A stretch of DNA of 64,000 nucleotides, taken from the NCBI GenBank assembly GCA_965203985.1, contig CBDBDS010000008.1:106653-170652 (forward strand), in the 5' to 3' direction. Every line of letters starts with the position of its first letter. Within the stretch, counting starts at the first letter, position 1. Source of the stretch: Bin87 sp965203985. Its GTDB lineage: Bacteria; Chloroflexota; Dehalococcoidia; Lucifugimonadales; UBA3495. A model generated the notes under the pieces. The model was not told the origin of the DNA, made no database searches, and saw only the letters and a program-made list of their open reading frames with translations. Shown in pieces: positions 43,616-55,300 of the stretch. A program made the translations under genes and the position numbers.

Positions 43616-44923
43616 ATGCGCGGTACTGCAGCATTCGTCCGCGCGACGTTGTCAGCCAACACGCCAGTCCTGCTGGTTTGCGTTCTGGCGTTGATGCTCC
43701 GCGTCGCCTCGGCATTGTTCTTCCAAGGCGAACTCCCGCAAGGCGGAACCCTGTGGAACCACGATATGGCCTTGCGCATCGTGGAAACTGGGAGATACTT
43801 GAACTTATATGACGCTCCCACCGCATGGAACATGCCCGCATATCATTTCGTGTTGGCCGCGATTTACTCCGTGTTCGGGGCTGACCATCTCTACGCCGGG
43901 CTGTTGCAGGCATTCGTCGGGGCGGTCTGCACAATTCTGGTGTACGTTCTGGCCAAGGAATACGCCAGTCATCGGTCCGCGTTGCTATGCTCGCTCATGT
44001 ACGCAACCTGGCCCAGCCTGATCGTGGTCTACACTCCGAAATTGCACAACGCCGGGCTGTATTCATTGTTTGTGCTCCTGGTGCTGGTCCTGACGATCCA
44101 TGCTCTTCGCAAACCATCCAATAGGAACCTGCTGGCATTGTTCGTGGTGCTGGCATTGTCGGTGTATGTTCATCCTGAACTGGTCCTGTACCCAATCATC
44201 CTGTTCGCAATGTTTGCGTTCAGAGGGTTTCCCGTTGCCAGGGCAGCGTCAATAGCCGCAGTATCCGTCATGGTGATCATGGTGGCCCTGTCGCCTTGGA
44301 TTGCGCGGAATTACCTCGTATTTGATAGGTTCATTCCTCTGACCACCAGCGGTCACTATAATTTTGCGTTGGGTAACGCCATACATCGTGGCGGCAACAC
44401 TCCGTACGTGGGAGGCGTCTATCCTCCCAACGCTGATGTGACCAAATCACCTGATTTCTACGAAATTTACTGGCACAAGAATGGGATGCAAATAGCGGTA
44501 AATGGCATCATCGACGATCCCGTGGAATGGCTGCAGTCAAAACGCAAGACGATGTATTGGCTTTGGAACTCCGACATTCCCCGGCACTTGTCCACAAATC
44601 TCATACGGCGGGATATCGCACATGCGATATGGCCATATCTGCAGGGTTATTGGATCGTCGTGCTGACAATGGCCGTTGCGGGTGCGGTCCTCATAGGTTA
44701 TCGTGCGGTGCGGAATGCTCGGAACGGGCAGGCGCAGTCTGTCGAGATCCTTTTGGCCCTGTTGCTAATATATTGGAACCTGGTTTTCCTGACCATGTTC
44801 GGCGAGGAGCGGTACCATATCCCACTGACCCCGGTTGTGATTTCACTGTCTGTGCTCGGAGCCAGGGACCTCTTGGTCGCTGCCAAACGGCAACCTGCGC
44901 GGAAATGCTCCGCCTTCGAATGA
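43616..44923 (+). CDS. ArnT-like membrane glycosyltransferase (GT39-type), paralogue 2
   Basis: A 435-residue paralogue of the preceding gene, starting 11 bases after it. It shares GGTLWNHDMALRIVETGRYLN, APTAWNMPAYHFVLAAIY, WPSLIVVYTPKLHN and LSPWIARNYLVFDRFIPLTTSGHYNFA. This last region is closer to the IS-interrupted gene (LSPWIARNYVIFDRFMPF). The ATG at 43616 removes an upstream extension that overlaps the previous gene in another frame. The C-terminal tail QPARKCSAFE also occurs in the truncated GT at 40862-42316. Confidence 0.82.
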   Translation: MRGTAAFVRATLSANTPVLLVCVLALMLRVASALFFQGELPQGGTLWNHDMALRIVETGRYLNLYDAPTAWNMPAYHFVLAAIYSVFGADHLYAGLLQAFVGAVCTILVYVLAKEYASHRSALLCSLMYATWPSLIVVYTPKLHNAGLYSLFVLLVLVLTIHALRKPSNRNLLALFVVLALSVYVHPELVLYPIILFAMFAFRGFPVARAASIAAVSVMVIMVALSPWIARNYLVFDRFIPLTTSGHYNFALGNAIHRGGNTPYVGGVYPPNADVTKSPDFYEIYWHKNGMQIAVNGIIDDPVEWLQSKRKTMYWLWNSDIPRHLSTNLIRRDIAHAIWPYLQGYWIVVLTMAVAGAVLIGYRAVRNARNGQAQSVEILLALLLIYWNLVFLTMFGEERYHIPLTPVVISLSVLGARDLLVAAKRQPARKCSAFE

Positions 44924-44948
44924 CTGGCCAGGCAGGTGCATTTCTGCG

Positions 44949-45707
44949 ATGAACAATGTGCGCGTCGACATCGTCATTCCCTGTTTCAATGAGGGGCCGG
45001 GCCTAATCCCCAACGGGGAGCGTCTCCATGATGCCGTGTCCCAACTCCTGACGGACCGCGATTGGCGGGTCGTCCTGGCTTCCAATGGTTGCGATCCATC
45101 CACCAGAGCCGCCGCCGCCGCCCTGTCGGGCAAGTATGAACGGATGGACCATCTGCACGTGGACCGTCCCGGTCGCGGTGGGGCCCTGCGGAGGGCCTGG
45201 TTGCAAAGTGAGGCGGATGTCTGTGTCTGCATGGACGCCGATTTACCCTTTGGCCTGGAGGTGTTGCCCCTCCTGGTGGACGCGGTGGCCGCCGGCGGTT
45301 GCGACATTGCCGTGGGGTCGCGCTTCCTGCCGGAATCACAGGTGCGGGGCCGCCGGCTGCTGCGGAGAATAACGTCGCGCGTCTATCTGCTCCTCCTGCA
45401 CGCGATGTTTGACGTGCCGGCCCGGGACGCGCAGTGCGGGGTCAGGGCCATCACCCGGGATGCGGTGGATGACCTGGTCCCCCGGGTGGTCAACAACAAC
45501 TATTTCTTCGATTCGGAACTGCTGATCGTGGCTCATCGCCGCGGACTCCGGATCCAGGAGGTTCCGGTGGTGTGCCGGGACAACAGCGCCTCCACGGTGC
45601 GGGTACTGCGCACCGCGCTGGAGTTTCTGCGCGGACTGGCGCGGATGAAATTCGCCGGGTGCGTTGAGTCGAAATCCCGTCGATACCGCGTGTCGCCGCC
45701 GCGCTGA
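44949..45707 (+). CDS. GT2 glycosyltransferase, DPM1-like
   Basis: A 252-residue family 2 glycosyltransferase of the dolichyl/polyprenyl-phosphate sugar synthase type. It has VDIVIPCFNEGPGL, ASNGCDPST, the DxD in CMDADLPFGLE, DIAVGSRFLPES, and the ARDAQCGVRAITRDAV block typical of DPM1/DPG synthases. The ATG lies ten bases after AGGTG. It is the last gene of the block and probably makes the polyprenyl-linked sugar used by the two ArnT-like enzymes just upstream; this link is inferred from order and family pairing. Confidence 0.88.
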   Translation: MNNVRVDIVIPCFNEGPGLIPNGERLHDAVSQLLTDRDWRVVLASNGCDPSTRAAAAALSGKYERMDHLHVDRPGRGGALRRAWLQSEADVCVCMDADLPFGLEVLPLLVDAVAAGGCDIAVGSRFLPESQVRGRRLLRRITSRVYLLLLHAMFDVPARDAQCGVRAITRDAVDDLVPRVVNNNYFFDSELLIVAHRRGLRIQEVPVVCRDNSASTVRVLRTALEFLRGLARMKFAGCVESKSRRYRVSPPR

Positions 45708-45861
45708 TTTGGTGATATAGTGTTGAGCATCTTCCCTGGGGGCGATGCGCCCCGCCGGCTGGATGCGGCTCGCGGCCCGATGGCGCGTCAGGGTGGATGA
45801 TAGCAACGGACGGGACTGCGGCAGCGACCGCGGTCGGAATAATTTTCTCAGGCAGAGGAGT

Positions 45862-47207
45862 CTTAGAGGGGTAGGTAAGCGGTGTTACGGGGGCGCATGA
45901 TGGGTGATCTCCAAGCCTTCCTTGGGTTCCGGCCAGGGCTCGGGCAGCAGCCAGACGCGGCTCCAGAGACGACCCTTGAGCATCAGCCGCCTGAGCCAGT
46001 TGATGCCGTGGCGGATCACGCTGACGGTGCGCGCCGGGCGAGTCCGAGGGTCCCGGTGATTGGAAGCCACTGCCTTGGGCGGCGCCCGCAGGTTGCCTGG
46101 GGCAATGCCGAGGTCATTGGCGTCCTCCACCCTGGTGCCGTAGCCCAGGGCCAGCAGCGTCGCCACCGAAAGCACCAGCCAGTGGCGGGAGATGCGGGTA
46201 GGGTCCGTTCTCCTGGTCTTGTCCCACTTCCAGCCCAGGCTCTTGAGGGCCTTGAAGCCCAGCTCGATCCAGAAGCGCAGGGCGTACCAACTGGGTCCCA
46301 CCTTATCGGGCGCCAGGTCGGTGAGGATGATCCAGGGTTCTTCCTGCTCGGCGTACCAGACGGCCAGCAGGGTGCAACGGCGCTGGGCGGTTGGGGCGCC
46401 GAAGGCGGTGCCACGGCCAATCCAGGCCGTGTCGGGAACGGAGACGAAGCGCTGGGCGGGCAATCGTTTGCCGCCGTCGGCGCAGAAGGTGATGTTCTTC
46501 CGGTAGCGCATACAGGGATGCCAGCCCTGGGCGCGTATTTGTTGCCACAGCTTGGGACTGGATATGCCCCGGTCGCAGAGGACGATTACGGTCATTCCCT
46601 TTGGAACCGCTGGGGCCAGTTCCCTGAGCAGTTCCACCGTGGGGTCCATCCAGGAGCCTTTCTGGGTGGCGCGGTGGATGCTCCAGGCCACGGGAATGGC
46701 GCAACTGCGATAGACCACGCTGATGACGATGGCAGTGGTCTGGTCGCCCTTGAGCGTGGGGTCAATGGCCAGGGCGAGACGCTCGGAACGCCACCAGGCG
46801 AGCACCCATCGGAGCAGGGGCGCGAAGCAGAGAGTTACGTCCAGTTGGGTCTGGCAGGGACTGGTCCGGTCGCTGCCGTCGTAGAGCCATTCGCGGAGAT
46901 ACTGGCGCAGGTTGTTCCACTTGTGCCAGGGGGAGAGGGCGGAGGCGACGGCGTTCTGACAGGCGCTGCCGGCCAGGATGGCTCCGCAAACCCACAGCGC
47001 CAGACCGGTCAATTGTGGCTGGGAGAGGTGAGGTAAATGAGTTTCAATAGTCTGCTGAATCTGATAAGTTTCTCTGGGAAGGCGCATCGGGGGTCTCCTG
47101 CATCTGGGCGTGTGAAGAACACCAGAATGCCGGAAGCCGATGCGCCTTCCCAAGTTGATTCCAGAGCCAATTTCAAGGCAATTTCAGCCTTTACCTACCC
47201 CTCTAAG
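45862..47207 (-). mobile_element. IS4-family insertion sequence, 1346 bp, with 11-bp target duplication
   Basis: The ends are exact 17-bp inverted repeats CTTAGAGGGGTAGGTAA (from 45862 and, inverted, to 47207). The undecamer GGCAGAGGAGT is directly repeated outside (45851-45861 and 47208-47218). That sequence is the Shine-Dalgarno region of the gene at 47228, so the insertion rebuilt the ribosome-binding site while moving the promoter 1.3 kb away. One transposase gene is present and intact. Confidence 0.93.
45885..47087 (-). CDS. IS4-family DDE transposase
   Basis: A 400-residue transposase from the ATG at 47087 (MRLPRETYQIQQ). Acidic residues occur in LALAIDPTLKGDQ and MTVIVLCDRGISSPKLW. 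The IS4 signature Y-(2)-R-(3)-E-(6)-K is exact in YALRFWIELGFKALK. It is of a different subgroup from the transposase at 8533-9615. An in-frame upstream ATG at 47153 is possible but less likely. A remnant of a related element's C-terminus is at 21697-21842. Confidence 0.92.
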   Translation of the reverse strand: MRLPRETYQIQQTIETHLPHLSQPQLTGLALWVCGAILAGSACQNAVASALSPWHKWNNLRQYLREWLYDGSDRTSPCQTQLDVTLCFAPLLRWVLAWWRSERLALAIDPTLKGDQTTAIVISVVYRSCAIPVAWSIHRATQKGSWMDPTVELLRELAPAVPKGMTVIVLCDRGISSPKLWQQIRAQGWHPCMRYRKNITFCADGGKRLPAQRFVSVPDTAWIGRGTAFGAPTAQRRCTLLAVWYAEQEEPWIILTDLAPDKVGPSWYALRFWIELGFKALKSLGWKWDKTRRTDPTRISRHWLVLSVATLLALGYGTRVEDANDLGIAPGNLRAPPKAVASNHRDPRTRPARTVSVIRHGINWLRRLMLKGRLWSRVWLLPEPWPEPKEGLEITHHAPP

Positions 47208-47227
47208 GGCAGAGGAGTGGACGAAAT

Positions 47228-47710
47228 ATGGCCATGTCAGAGCATCAGCAAAACGACCAGGCGGCCTCGGGCCGGAACGGCCGGGGGCAGCTCTCCTGGG
47301 TGAGGCGGCACGCCCGCGGCGTCGTGGTGGGAACCATCATGGGCCTGGGCGTCATGGCCATCGCCGGCGGCGGCCTGGGCGGGTACGTCGCCTACGTCAA
47401 GCAGAAGGCCCCGCCGGTGGTGCAGGACACCGCCATCCCGGCGGCCGAGACCATCGCCAATGCTGCCGAGACCGCCGCCCGGGTCGTGGTCGGCGGGCCG
47501 GGGTCGGGCGACGGTGCGCCGGTCGCCGCGGCCGGTCTTTCGGTGATTTCCCCCGGCGACGGCAGCATGCCCACCGCGCCCGAATCGGGCACGCCCTCGG
47601 TTTCCATTGAGATCGTCAGCAAGGACTGCAAGTACTCCAGCAGCGGGCTTCACTCCTGGGAAGTATTCCATGACGGCTCCTATTGGATAGGGGATTATCC
47701 CGTTGATTAG
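47228..47710 (+). CDS. Small single-TM protein of unknown function
   Basis: A 160-residue protein: a polar cytoplasmic N-terminus (~28 residues), one long Gly-rich TM segment (VVVGTIMGLGVMAIAGGGLG), a Pro/Ala/Gly-rich linker and a short C-terminal part with SVSIEIVSKDCKYSSSGLHSW. The C-terminus (GSYWIGDYPVD) stops abruptly inside an inverted repeat, so the gene may be truncated. AGAGGAG precedes the ATG, but any native promoter has been displaced by the IS4 element just upstream. Confidence 0.6.
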   Translation: MAMSEHQQNDQAASGRNGRGQLSWVRRHARGVVVGTIMGLGVMAIAGGGLGGYVAYVKQKAPPVVQDTAIPAAETIANAAETAARVVVGGPGSGDGAPVAAAGLSVISPGDGSMPTAPESGTPSVSIEIVSKDCKYSSSGLHSWEVFHDGSYWIGDYPVD

Positions 47711-47841
47711 ACACACGCACAAAACCGGAAATGACCCTACACAGTCCGACGAAATGCGTACCGAATCTGAATGTAATCCGCTGTTAATCCTGCTGCGGGA
47801 TACGGATGACATGCCCTGTCAACTCAATGGGATAATCCCCA
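47691..47841. repeat. Inverted repeat pair GGGGATTATCCC
   Basis: GGGGATTATCCCGTTGA (about 47691-47707) is mirrored by a diverged complement ending ATGGGATAATCCCC (about 47840). The right arm read on the - strand encodes GDYPI, like the GDYPV at the end of the small protein, suggesting an inverted duplication of its 3' end. Confidence 0.5.
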
Positions 47842-47931
47842 TTCAATGCTAAGTTCAGGGCACCCGAGTGGCGATGACAGGATGTGATACCATAGGTGCA
47901 TAATATTCTATTGTGTGGAACCTCACGGCTT

Positions 47932-48747
47932 ATGATTAATGCATCAGCGGCACCTGCGGGGATAAACGGCAAAAACCGTCGCCTGCTGACCAAACTGCAC
48001 CGGGAGTTCCCTGGGCCATTCATGGTGCGGGAAGCCGCCGGCGCACTGGACTTCAGCATACCGCAGGCACGGCGGTTCCTGGCCTATCTCACGGAGCGGG
48101 GTTGGCTGGTGCGGGTTCATTCGGGGCTCTACGCCACGGTGTCCCTGGAGGCGGAATATCCCGCCGAATGGCGAGAGGATCCCTGGGTGGTGGCCACCAA
48201 GATTTTCGGGCCTGACTGCTACCTGGGAGGGTGGACGGCATGCGAACACTGGGAACTGACGGACCAGCTGTTCCATGACACGGTTGTGTTCACCACGCGG
48301 CGGGTGCGTAGCGCGGAGACCAATGTGCAAGGCCTTCCCTTGCGAGTTCGCCATGTCTCGCCAGAGCGTATCTTTGGCACCCGGCCGGTCTGGCGCGACC
48401 GCACGAGGGTGCAGGTGTCGGACCCGACGCACACCGTGGTTGACGTGCTGGACAAACCCTCCCTGGGCGGAGGAATTCGCCACGTGGCGGAGGTCGTCGG
48501 CGAGTACTTTCGCGGCGAGCATCGTGACGACGAACTTCTTGGCGATTACATGATGAAGGTCGGCAACGGCGCGGCGTATAAACGGCTGGGATACCTGCTG
48601 GAGGAATTGGATATTGCGGCACCCGAACTGCTCCGTGAATCCCGGGAGGGTATCAGCGCCGGCATAAGCATGCTGGACCCTGATCTTCCTCGAAGTGGAC
48701 CGGCGATGAGGCGCTGGAACCTTCGGGTGAATGGGAACGTCAATTAG
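47932..48747 (+). CDS. abiEi: AbiEi-type antitoxin/repressor
   Basis: A 271-residue protein from ATG 47932. The N-terminus is a winged helix (LLTKLHREFPGPFMVREAAGALDFSIPQARRFLAYLTERGWLVRVHSGLYATV), followed by the AbiEi C-terminal domain (YLGGWTACEHWELTDQL…VFTTRR…VSDPTHTVVDVLDKP). In type IV AbiE systems this protein represses the operon and prevents toxicity of AbiEii. A possible -10 (CATAAT, 47899-47904) precedes it. The TTG of the damaged abiEii lies 12 bases after its stop, so this antitoxin now appears to have no intact partner in its own operon. Confidence 0.82.
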   Translation: MINASAAPAGINGKNRRLLTKLHREFPGPFMVREAAGALDFSIPQARRFLAYLTERGWLVRVHSGLYATVSLEAEYPAEWREDPWVVATKIFGPDCYLGGWTACEHWELTDQLFHDTVVFTTRRVRSAETNVQGLPLRVRHVSPERIFGTRPVWRDRTRVQVSDPTHTVVDVLDKPSLGGGIRHVAEVVGEYFRGEHRDDELLGDYMMKVGNGAAYKRLGYLLEELDIAAPELLRESREGISAGISMLDPDLPRSGPAMRRWNLRVNGNVN

Positions 48748-48759
48748 GGGGCGCCCTCG

Positions 48760-49200
48760 TTGATAGGTCAGGCGGAAATCAACGAGAGGGTCCAACGGTG
48801 GAGCACGCGCCCGGAGGTGGTCGAGAAGGACTACGTGATCGGGTGGGTGTTGTGGGGGATCGGAGCGACTCCCGACCTGGCCGATTGGTGGGTCTTCAAA
48901 GGCGGGACGTGCCTGAAGAAGTGCTACCCGGGAGATTCCGCTTCTCGGAGGACCTGGACTTCACGCGCCTTCTGGACGGCGGCGGCGCTGAGGTACTGCC
49001 GGTGCTGAAGCGGATGCTGCGAAGGGTCAGCGACGAATCGGGCGTGGATTTTCAGGGTACGGAGCCGCAGTTTGAGATGCGCGACAACGGGACATCCGCT
49101 GAAGGGAGGATCTACTACCGAGGGCCGCGCAATGCACTTCCGGTTCGGATCAAGCTCGACGTCACCGCCGCCGATGCGGAACGCGTGGTGTGCCTCGGGT
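48760..49200 (+). pseudogene. abiEii: AbiEii-type nucleotidyltransferase toxin, frameshifted and truncated
   Basis: Frame 1 (TTG 48760) encodes EKDYVIGWVLWGIGA… and FKGGTCLKKCYPGD. One base later the frame must change to continue RFSEDLDFTRLLDGG and RIKLDVTAADAE. The intact gene at 56532 shows FGDYRFSEDLDF at this point, so a single base is missing near 48945. Homology ends near 49200, losing the C-terminal half. The NTase metal residues would be in SEDLDF. It is non-functional unless the shift is a sequencing error. Confidence 0.8.
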
Positions 49201-49332
49201 TTGGATCGAGCTGGACGTTGCCATCACCGATGCCGGGAGGATGGTGTGCCGTACTGGAACGCTTGTCCCTCGTTCACTATGGGATTATCCTTTGATCATA
49301 AATTAGCGAACGGACGGATACCGTACGGGAAA

Positions 49333-52300
49333 ATGCCGAGGGGGATCGTTTTGTCAACTGCCTCACCAGGTGACGGTGAACGCCGCGCCATCGGAGGTTA
49401 CCACGCCCAGTACCGGACGTCCGCCTCATTGATCCTGCGTGGTCTCCGGGATCGCCGTTTGGAATGGATTCGGGTTGCAGATCCGCAGGGCGGGCAAGTG
49501 GACGACCTCCAGATAGGCAGCCCCGGACGGGTTGACGCTTATCAGGTGAAGTCTTCCCAATACGATAGGCCATTTACGTTCGGAGACTTGACAGCTCCCC
49601 AATCTGGAGCGTCCGCTCTTATCCGACAACTGGCTCAGGGATGGCTGACGCTCAAACAGAGATACCCGCAGTTTCGAGTCGTCGTTCATCTGGTAACAAA
49701 TCAGATTGTGTCCAGTGCAACGAACGCGACTCTGCCAATCGGCGACCCTCCTCCCACTCCCAAGCATTTTGCGGCCTTTATCAGGCAGGCTTGGGAGCCG
49801 GCCCATGGGACCTCACCAGACGCGGCTCCGAATATCCCATTGGAATGGCAAACGACCTGGGAAGCAGCACGCTTGGCCAGTGGCCTTCGTCAGGACGATT
49901 TCGCGGACTTCGTAAGGAATTGTTCCTTGGAGTTTGGGTTTGAAGGTGGAGCGTTGTTCCAGGGCGGGTCATCCCTGGACCAGCAATACGTTGAAGACGA
50001 CGTGGACCACATTACCAAAGCGCTGTTTACGACGGTTGCCGATCCTGAGCGCATCATCGAGCTTACCGAGGCTCAACTCTTGCAGCGGTTGGGTTGGGCA
50101 GAGAGGTTCGAGTACCGGAACCCTCACCGATTTCCCGTCGTAGAGAGTACGTATCGGGAGATACGGGATACGGCGCTTGCGTTGACGGAGGCAATAGACA
50201 GCCTGCCCGGAGGCTACGTCGCCGTACTGGGCGCTCCAGGTTCCGGTAAATCGACCCTGCTAACCCAGCACCTCCGGAGAGTGGGCGCACGGTTGATCAA
50301 GTACTACGCGTATGTCCCAGGCGCAGCCGACCCACGGACCACGAGAGGGGAGGCCACCAATTTTCTCCATGATGTCGTTCTCCAGTTGGAAAACGCCGGC
50401 TTTAGCTCTGGACACAGTCCGAGCAGGTTTGACCGCGACCAGTTGCTGGAACGTTTTCACGTACAGCTCCAACTCCTGCACCGGGACTGGCAAGAAACGG
50501 GTTGCAAGACCGTCATTTTGATCGATGGCTTGGATCATATAGAACGGGAACAGCATCCTGGCCGATCTCTGCTGGTTGATTTACCGGAGCCGGGCCAAAT
50601 TCCCGATGGGGTCTATTTGGTGCTGGGCAGTCAGACCGATGCTCCGCTGTCGGCACGGATCAAGGCAGAGGTGAGACACCAGACCCGCACGGTTGTGATG
50701 CGGCCGCTCAGCCGGCACCAAGTGCATGAGATCATCGCGGTTGCCGATATACCGGTCCCGGTTGCGCCCGGGCAAAAAGATCGTGTATACGCCCTTTCCA
50801 ATGGCCATCCACTGTACCTGAATTATCTGATCAACAGGATGAGGTTGTGCGAAGGAGATGAGCAACTCGAAAGCGTCCTTCAGGGAAGCACGTCCTATGA
50901 GGGAGATATTGAAGGGACCTATCACAGTTATTGGGAGCAGTTCCAAGACGACGGGGAGTTGCAGAGGATCCTTGGGCTCTTGGCCAGAATCCGCGGGTGC
51001 ATCGATCTTTCATGGATAAGAACCTGGGCTGACGATCTTGTAGTCGACCGGCTGGGTCAACGGTTCGCCCACTACTTTCGCATCGAGCACAATACTCGGT
51101 GGTATTTCTTCCACAACAGCTTTCGTCTTTTTCTTCTTGACAAGACCGCGGAGTTCCCGCCAGGAAGCTTTGACCAGAACAGGGATCGGGACTTCCACGC
51201 CGAACTTGCCAACCGGTGCGCCGCGTCTTCGCCAGATCACCAGGCATGGGTCTGGGAGGAATTGCACCATAGAGTTGCCGCCGGCCAGCACGATAAGGTT
51301 CTGGAATTGGCTACCCAGGAATATTTCCGCCGCCAGTTCATGGCTTTCCGTCCGCTGGAAGTCATCCGCTCGGACATCAACGAGGCCCTCCGTTCAGTTG
51401 CGGTACGACAGGACCCGGTGGCTTTGGTGCGCCTTTGCCTGATCGGTTCGGAAATGGGCCAACGGGGCGAATATCTAGACCAGGGATTCTTGGTTCCTCT
51501 ACTGCTAAGGCTCGGTCAGCACGATGTGGCTTTGGAGTACATACGGTCCGACGTTCGTATTCATGGAGAGGAAAGTTACGCCCTTGGAACAGTCCGGATG
51601 CTGATGGAGCAGGGTCTGACTACCGAAGCACGGCAAGTACTCGGAATTGCTGAGCCAATCGCGTTGCTGACCAGTTCCATGGCAACAGGGATGCCTGGGA
51701 CATTGGGCCCCTATGGTCGCCTGCGTGAGTGGATAAAAGCGGCCGTGTGGTTCGACGGTGCGGATGAAATCGCCGACAGCATCAAGGGCTTGCGGTATGA
51801 GGACGATGCCCTATATCCAGCGGCAGCAGGTGGGTCGCATCGTTCACTAGAAACTGACCTGCTTACCGATGCCGGACTGGAGCTGTTGCGCCAAGAGCGA
51901 TGGTCCGATCTGGCAAGCCTGTTGGACGCTTTCGATGTAACTGAAGCGGGAGGAGCATTGGCCAGGTTCTGGCTCCATGTCCATGCCTATCGAAACCGAT
52001 ACCAAATTAGGAACATCGCCAGAGCCCAGGAGCAACTCGATGCGATGTTAGAGATTGACCGCGACCATCTGGGTCCAAGCGAACTGCTCGCATTGGCAGA
52101 GGCGATATTTCTCGTGACGGGGGATGAGCAGCAGGCCAGAGGGTTGCTGGACGGATTGCCCGAACCTGAAGAGCAGGTGCGCCTGTCCATGTGGGATGAA
52201 ACCCTCCGACCCTTTGAACCGCTGCTATGGAGAAGCCGCCTCGGCTATCTTATGGGTGATCGACGGTCGCCGGCAGACATTATTCCTGAATCCCACGACC

Positions 52301-55300
52301 CCAAAGACCAAGGCATGATCCTGCTGCAAAGAGCAGTCTGCATGGTGGCTCACATTTGGGCGAGGGCATGGCTCGGGCAAAACTATGATGGTTCCAGTAT
52401 CAAACTGGTCGCTCAGCCCATTCTTCGGCTGCACTGCAGGCCCCTACAGGAGACGTTCTCCTGGACTGAAGGGCATACCTTTCGCGTGCTCAGAACTCCT
52501 CTGTTCGAGTTGCTGATAGATGCGGTTTCGGAGCACGGACAACAGGCGCTGGCGGGACTGCACGATCTGTTCGAATTGGAATGGCATGAGCCCGATTTGC
52601 AACAATATTGGCCGGCTCCCGTTCGAAGGTCGGTCATCCGGAGTTTGATAAGCAAGGGATGTTCAAAACAGTGGGCAGCGACGGCGCTGCAGGAAATGGA
52701 CGGCTCAGTACCTGATTCCGGTGACGTTGACAGCAGTGTAGAAGAGTGTGCGCAGCACGCGGAGGCGTGGCTGGATGTGGGAGATCATGAACGAGCGCGG
52801 CATTTCTTAGATCTTGCATTGAAGGTGGGGTTTGGGATCGGTTATCGCAATGATTATCAGATGGACCAATGGATTGACTGGCTGGACAAGGTCAACGAAG
52901 TAGAGCCGGAGAAGGCGGCCGAGCGGATATCACGCTTCGCATACGCGATCAGGGACCTTGACGATAGTTCCGAGAGGAAAACGATGGTCTCCGCCGCCGA
53001 ACGTCTGATCGCGGCGACTTTCCACTGGAGCCCGATGCGGGCAACGCAGTTGTTCTCGTGGTTCGTGGACCAACAAGCGGTCAATTATTGGAGAGGGATG
53101 AGTGTGCTATTGGCAGAGGCTCTGAAAGAGCGTGATCCGCCGGTGCGCGCTGCGTTGCTGACGACCAGCGAGTTTCTGTTGCCTTTCGATACCGTTGGTG
53201 ACGCCGGCCTGATGACTTCCCTTGTGGAACGGCTCGGCGATACGGAGCAAGAAGATCGCGTGATTGCTGATATCCATACGCTCGTTTCGAAGGTAGAGTT
53301 GGATGCCCGACCGTCAATGAGAACGACATGGTTCAAGGGTTTGGCGGCGGGCGTCGAAAAAACGAGGCTCACCGAAGGTATTTTCACATTTGATATCAAT
53401 GAGCAGGAGGTAGAGGGCGATAGAGAACGGCGGTACCGGCCGGATCAGTTAACTTTGCGTCAGGATGACCAGATCCTGGATTACAGCGAGGTGCAGGATA
53501 GGATCAAGACGATATCCGACCTCGCCGAGTTGCTGGAGCAGGAGGCCGAAATATCCTTCTTCAACTGGGAGCCATTGGCTATCCAGATGATCAGTAGTGA
53601 GTCCGACGCGGGCACTTTGGCAGAGTTGGCGGAGTTGTTCAGAAGCAAACGCTCGGCCAACCGAATCATTGCCGAGGTCGGCAAACGGTTGGCCGAACTT
53701 GGGGATGAACGGGCGGCCTGGGAAATGGAAAGGGAGGCATTGGCGCTGTCGGGTGGGTACGACTGGCATCCCAGGGCTGGGGGCGGTATCAAGATTGACG
53801 TTTTCAGAGTCTTACGCCTTCTGGACCAACCAAGCGCCATTGCCCTGGTTTACGAAACTTTAGCGCGAGACTTGGAGAGTACGGCAGGACTGGCAAAGGC
53901 GATCCCGGATGCTCTCGACGAAATCCTGGACTTGCTGGATCCCACTGCGACGGTGTTCGATGTCTGGACTGAAGTCGAAGACCACACGAGCAATTTGCTC
54001 GGATTCTCACAGACTGATCCCACCGCAGACGTGTTCAGTGGAGAGGTCTCCGACGATACGCCCCACCGGGCAATATTTGAGCTCATCTCGGCGCAGTTAG
54101 GGCATCCTTGTGTCGCGATCGCTCAAGCTGCACAGCGATGCTTGGGGAAACTGCTATTGGAACGCGCAAACGACGTCTCAGACGTGCTGGCGAACGCACT
54201 CGACCAATCGGGTGAGCGGAACGAACGCGTCCTAATGCTCATTGATGCGGTCAGTGCCATCGATCCAGAAGCGGTGGCCCAGTTCCGAGAAAAGGTGCGT
54301 CTATTCACCGTCTCGCCCAGTTGGCTAACCAGGGTGATGAGCCGAGCAATCATGAGAAACTGCGGTTGGTCAGAGCCTGCCACTAGCCCCATACTGCTCC
54401 CGCTTCCGCCTGTTTACAATTCCAGCCCTCTCGCTTTCAATCATGAGTTGGTCAGCACGGTGGCGCCTTATGGCCCAGATCTGAGAGTGATTGCGAAAGT
54501 TGCAGGTGTACCGGTCGGAAACTTGCACCGGCGCGTCGTGGCCATCATGCATCAAATCGCTCCCCGGGAAACAGAGTGGTCGGACGAAGTAGAGCGAAGA
54601 GTGAGGTCGTGGTTGATATCATTAGGAATACGGCTGCCTTACGCTAGGCCACGGGTCCGCATCGTTAGCTCGGCCATGTTCCGTGCTGTAGCTGAATTGG
54701 TTGATGGCGGACTGATATCGCGACAAGGGAATGCCATCCTGGAAAAGATATTGAGGACGTACGATCCCCGCATGGTGCTGGAGGAACCTTCCCGCCGGCC
54801 AGATCAGATCCGGAGAGCAGCGGAAACTCTCCTGGGCCATAACTTGGAGGAATGGGTTGAGAACGTTTACGACGCATTGTCAGCGACGAATTGGAGATCA
54901 GATGACCAACGGATAGTACTTGGGGAAGAAACTAGTCTCACTATTCGTAGAGGTCGGCGTTCGATAAGCGAAACTCGTTACAGCGTCCTGGATACCAGAG
55001 ACCTGACGGAGCTGCGACTTGACGCGGACCCTGAGGCAATGTTCGGCGAAGTGGCAAGAAAGCACGTGTCCGAGTATCGCTTGTTGCATGATGACCCCGA
55101 AATCTCGGCATTGGTGATACGTCATACCGCAGATTGGGTGGATTCTCCCGGAGGCGACTGGCTGGCGTTGAACCCTGCTGTAGGTTTTCGGTTGGGCTGG
55201 TCAATCGCAGATGAAGGCATATTCAGATGGGTAGATGACCAAGGCCGTGTCATGGTGGAGAGCGTGTGGTGGATGGATGGACGGCCCATGCTCTTGGACG

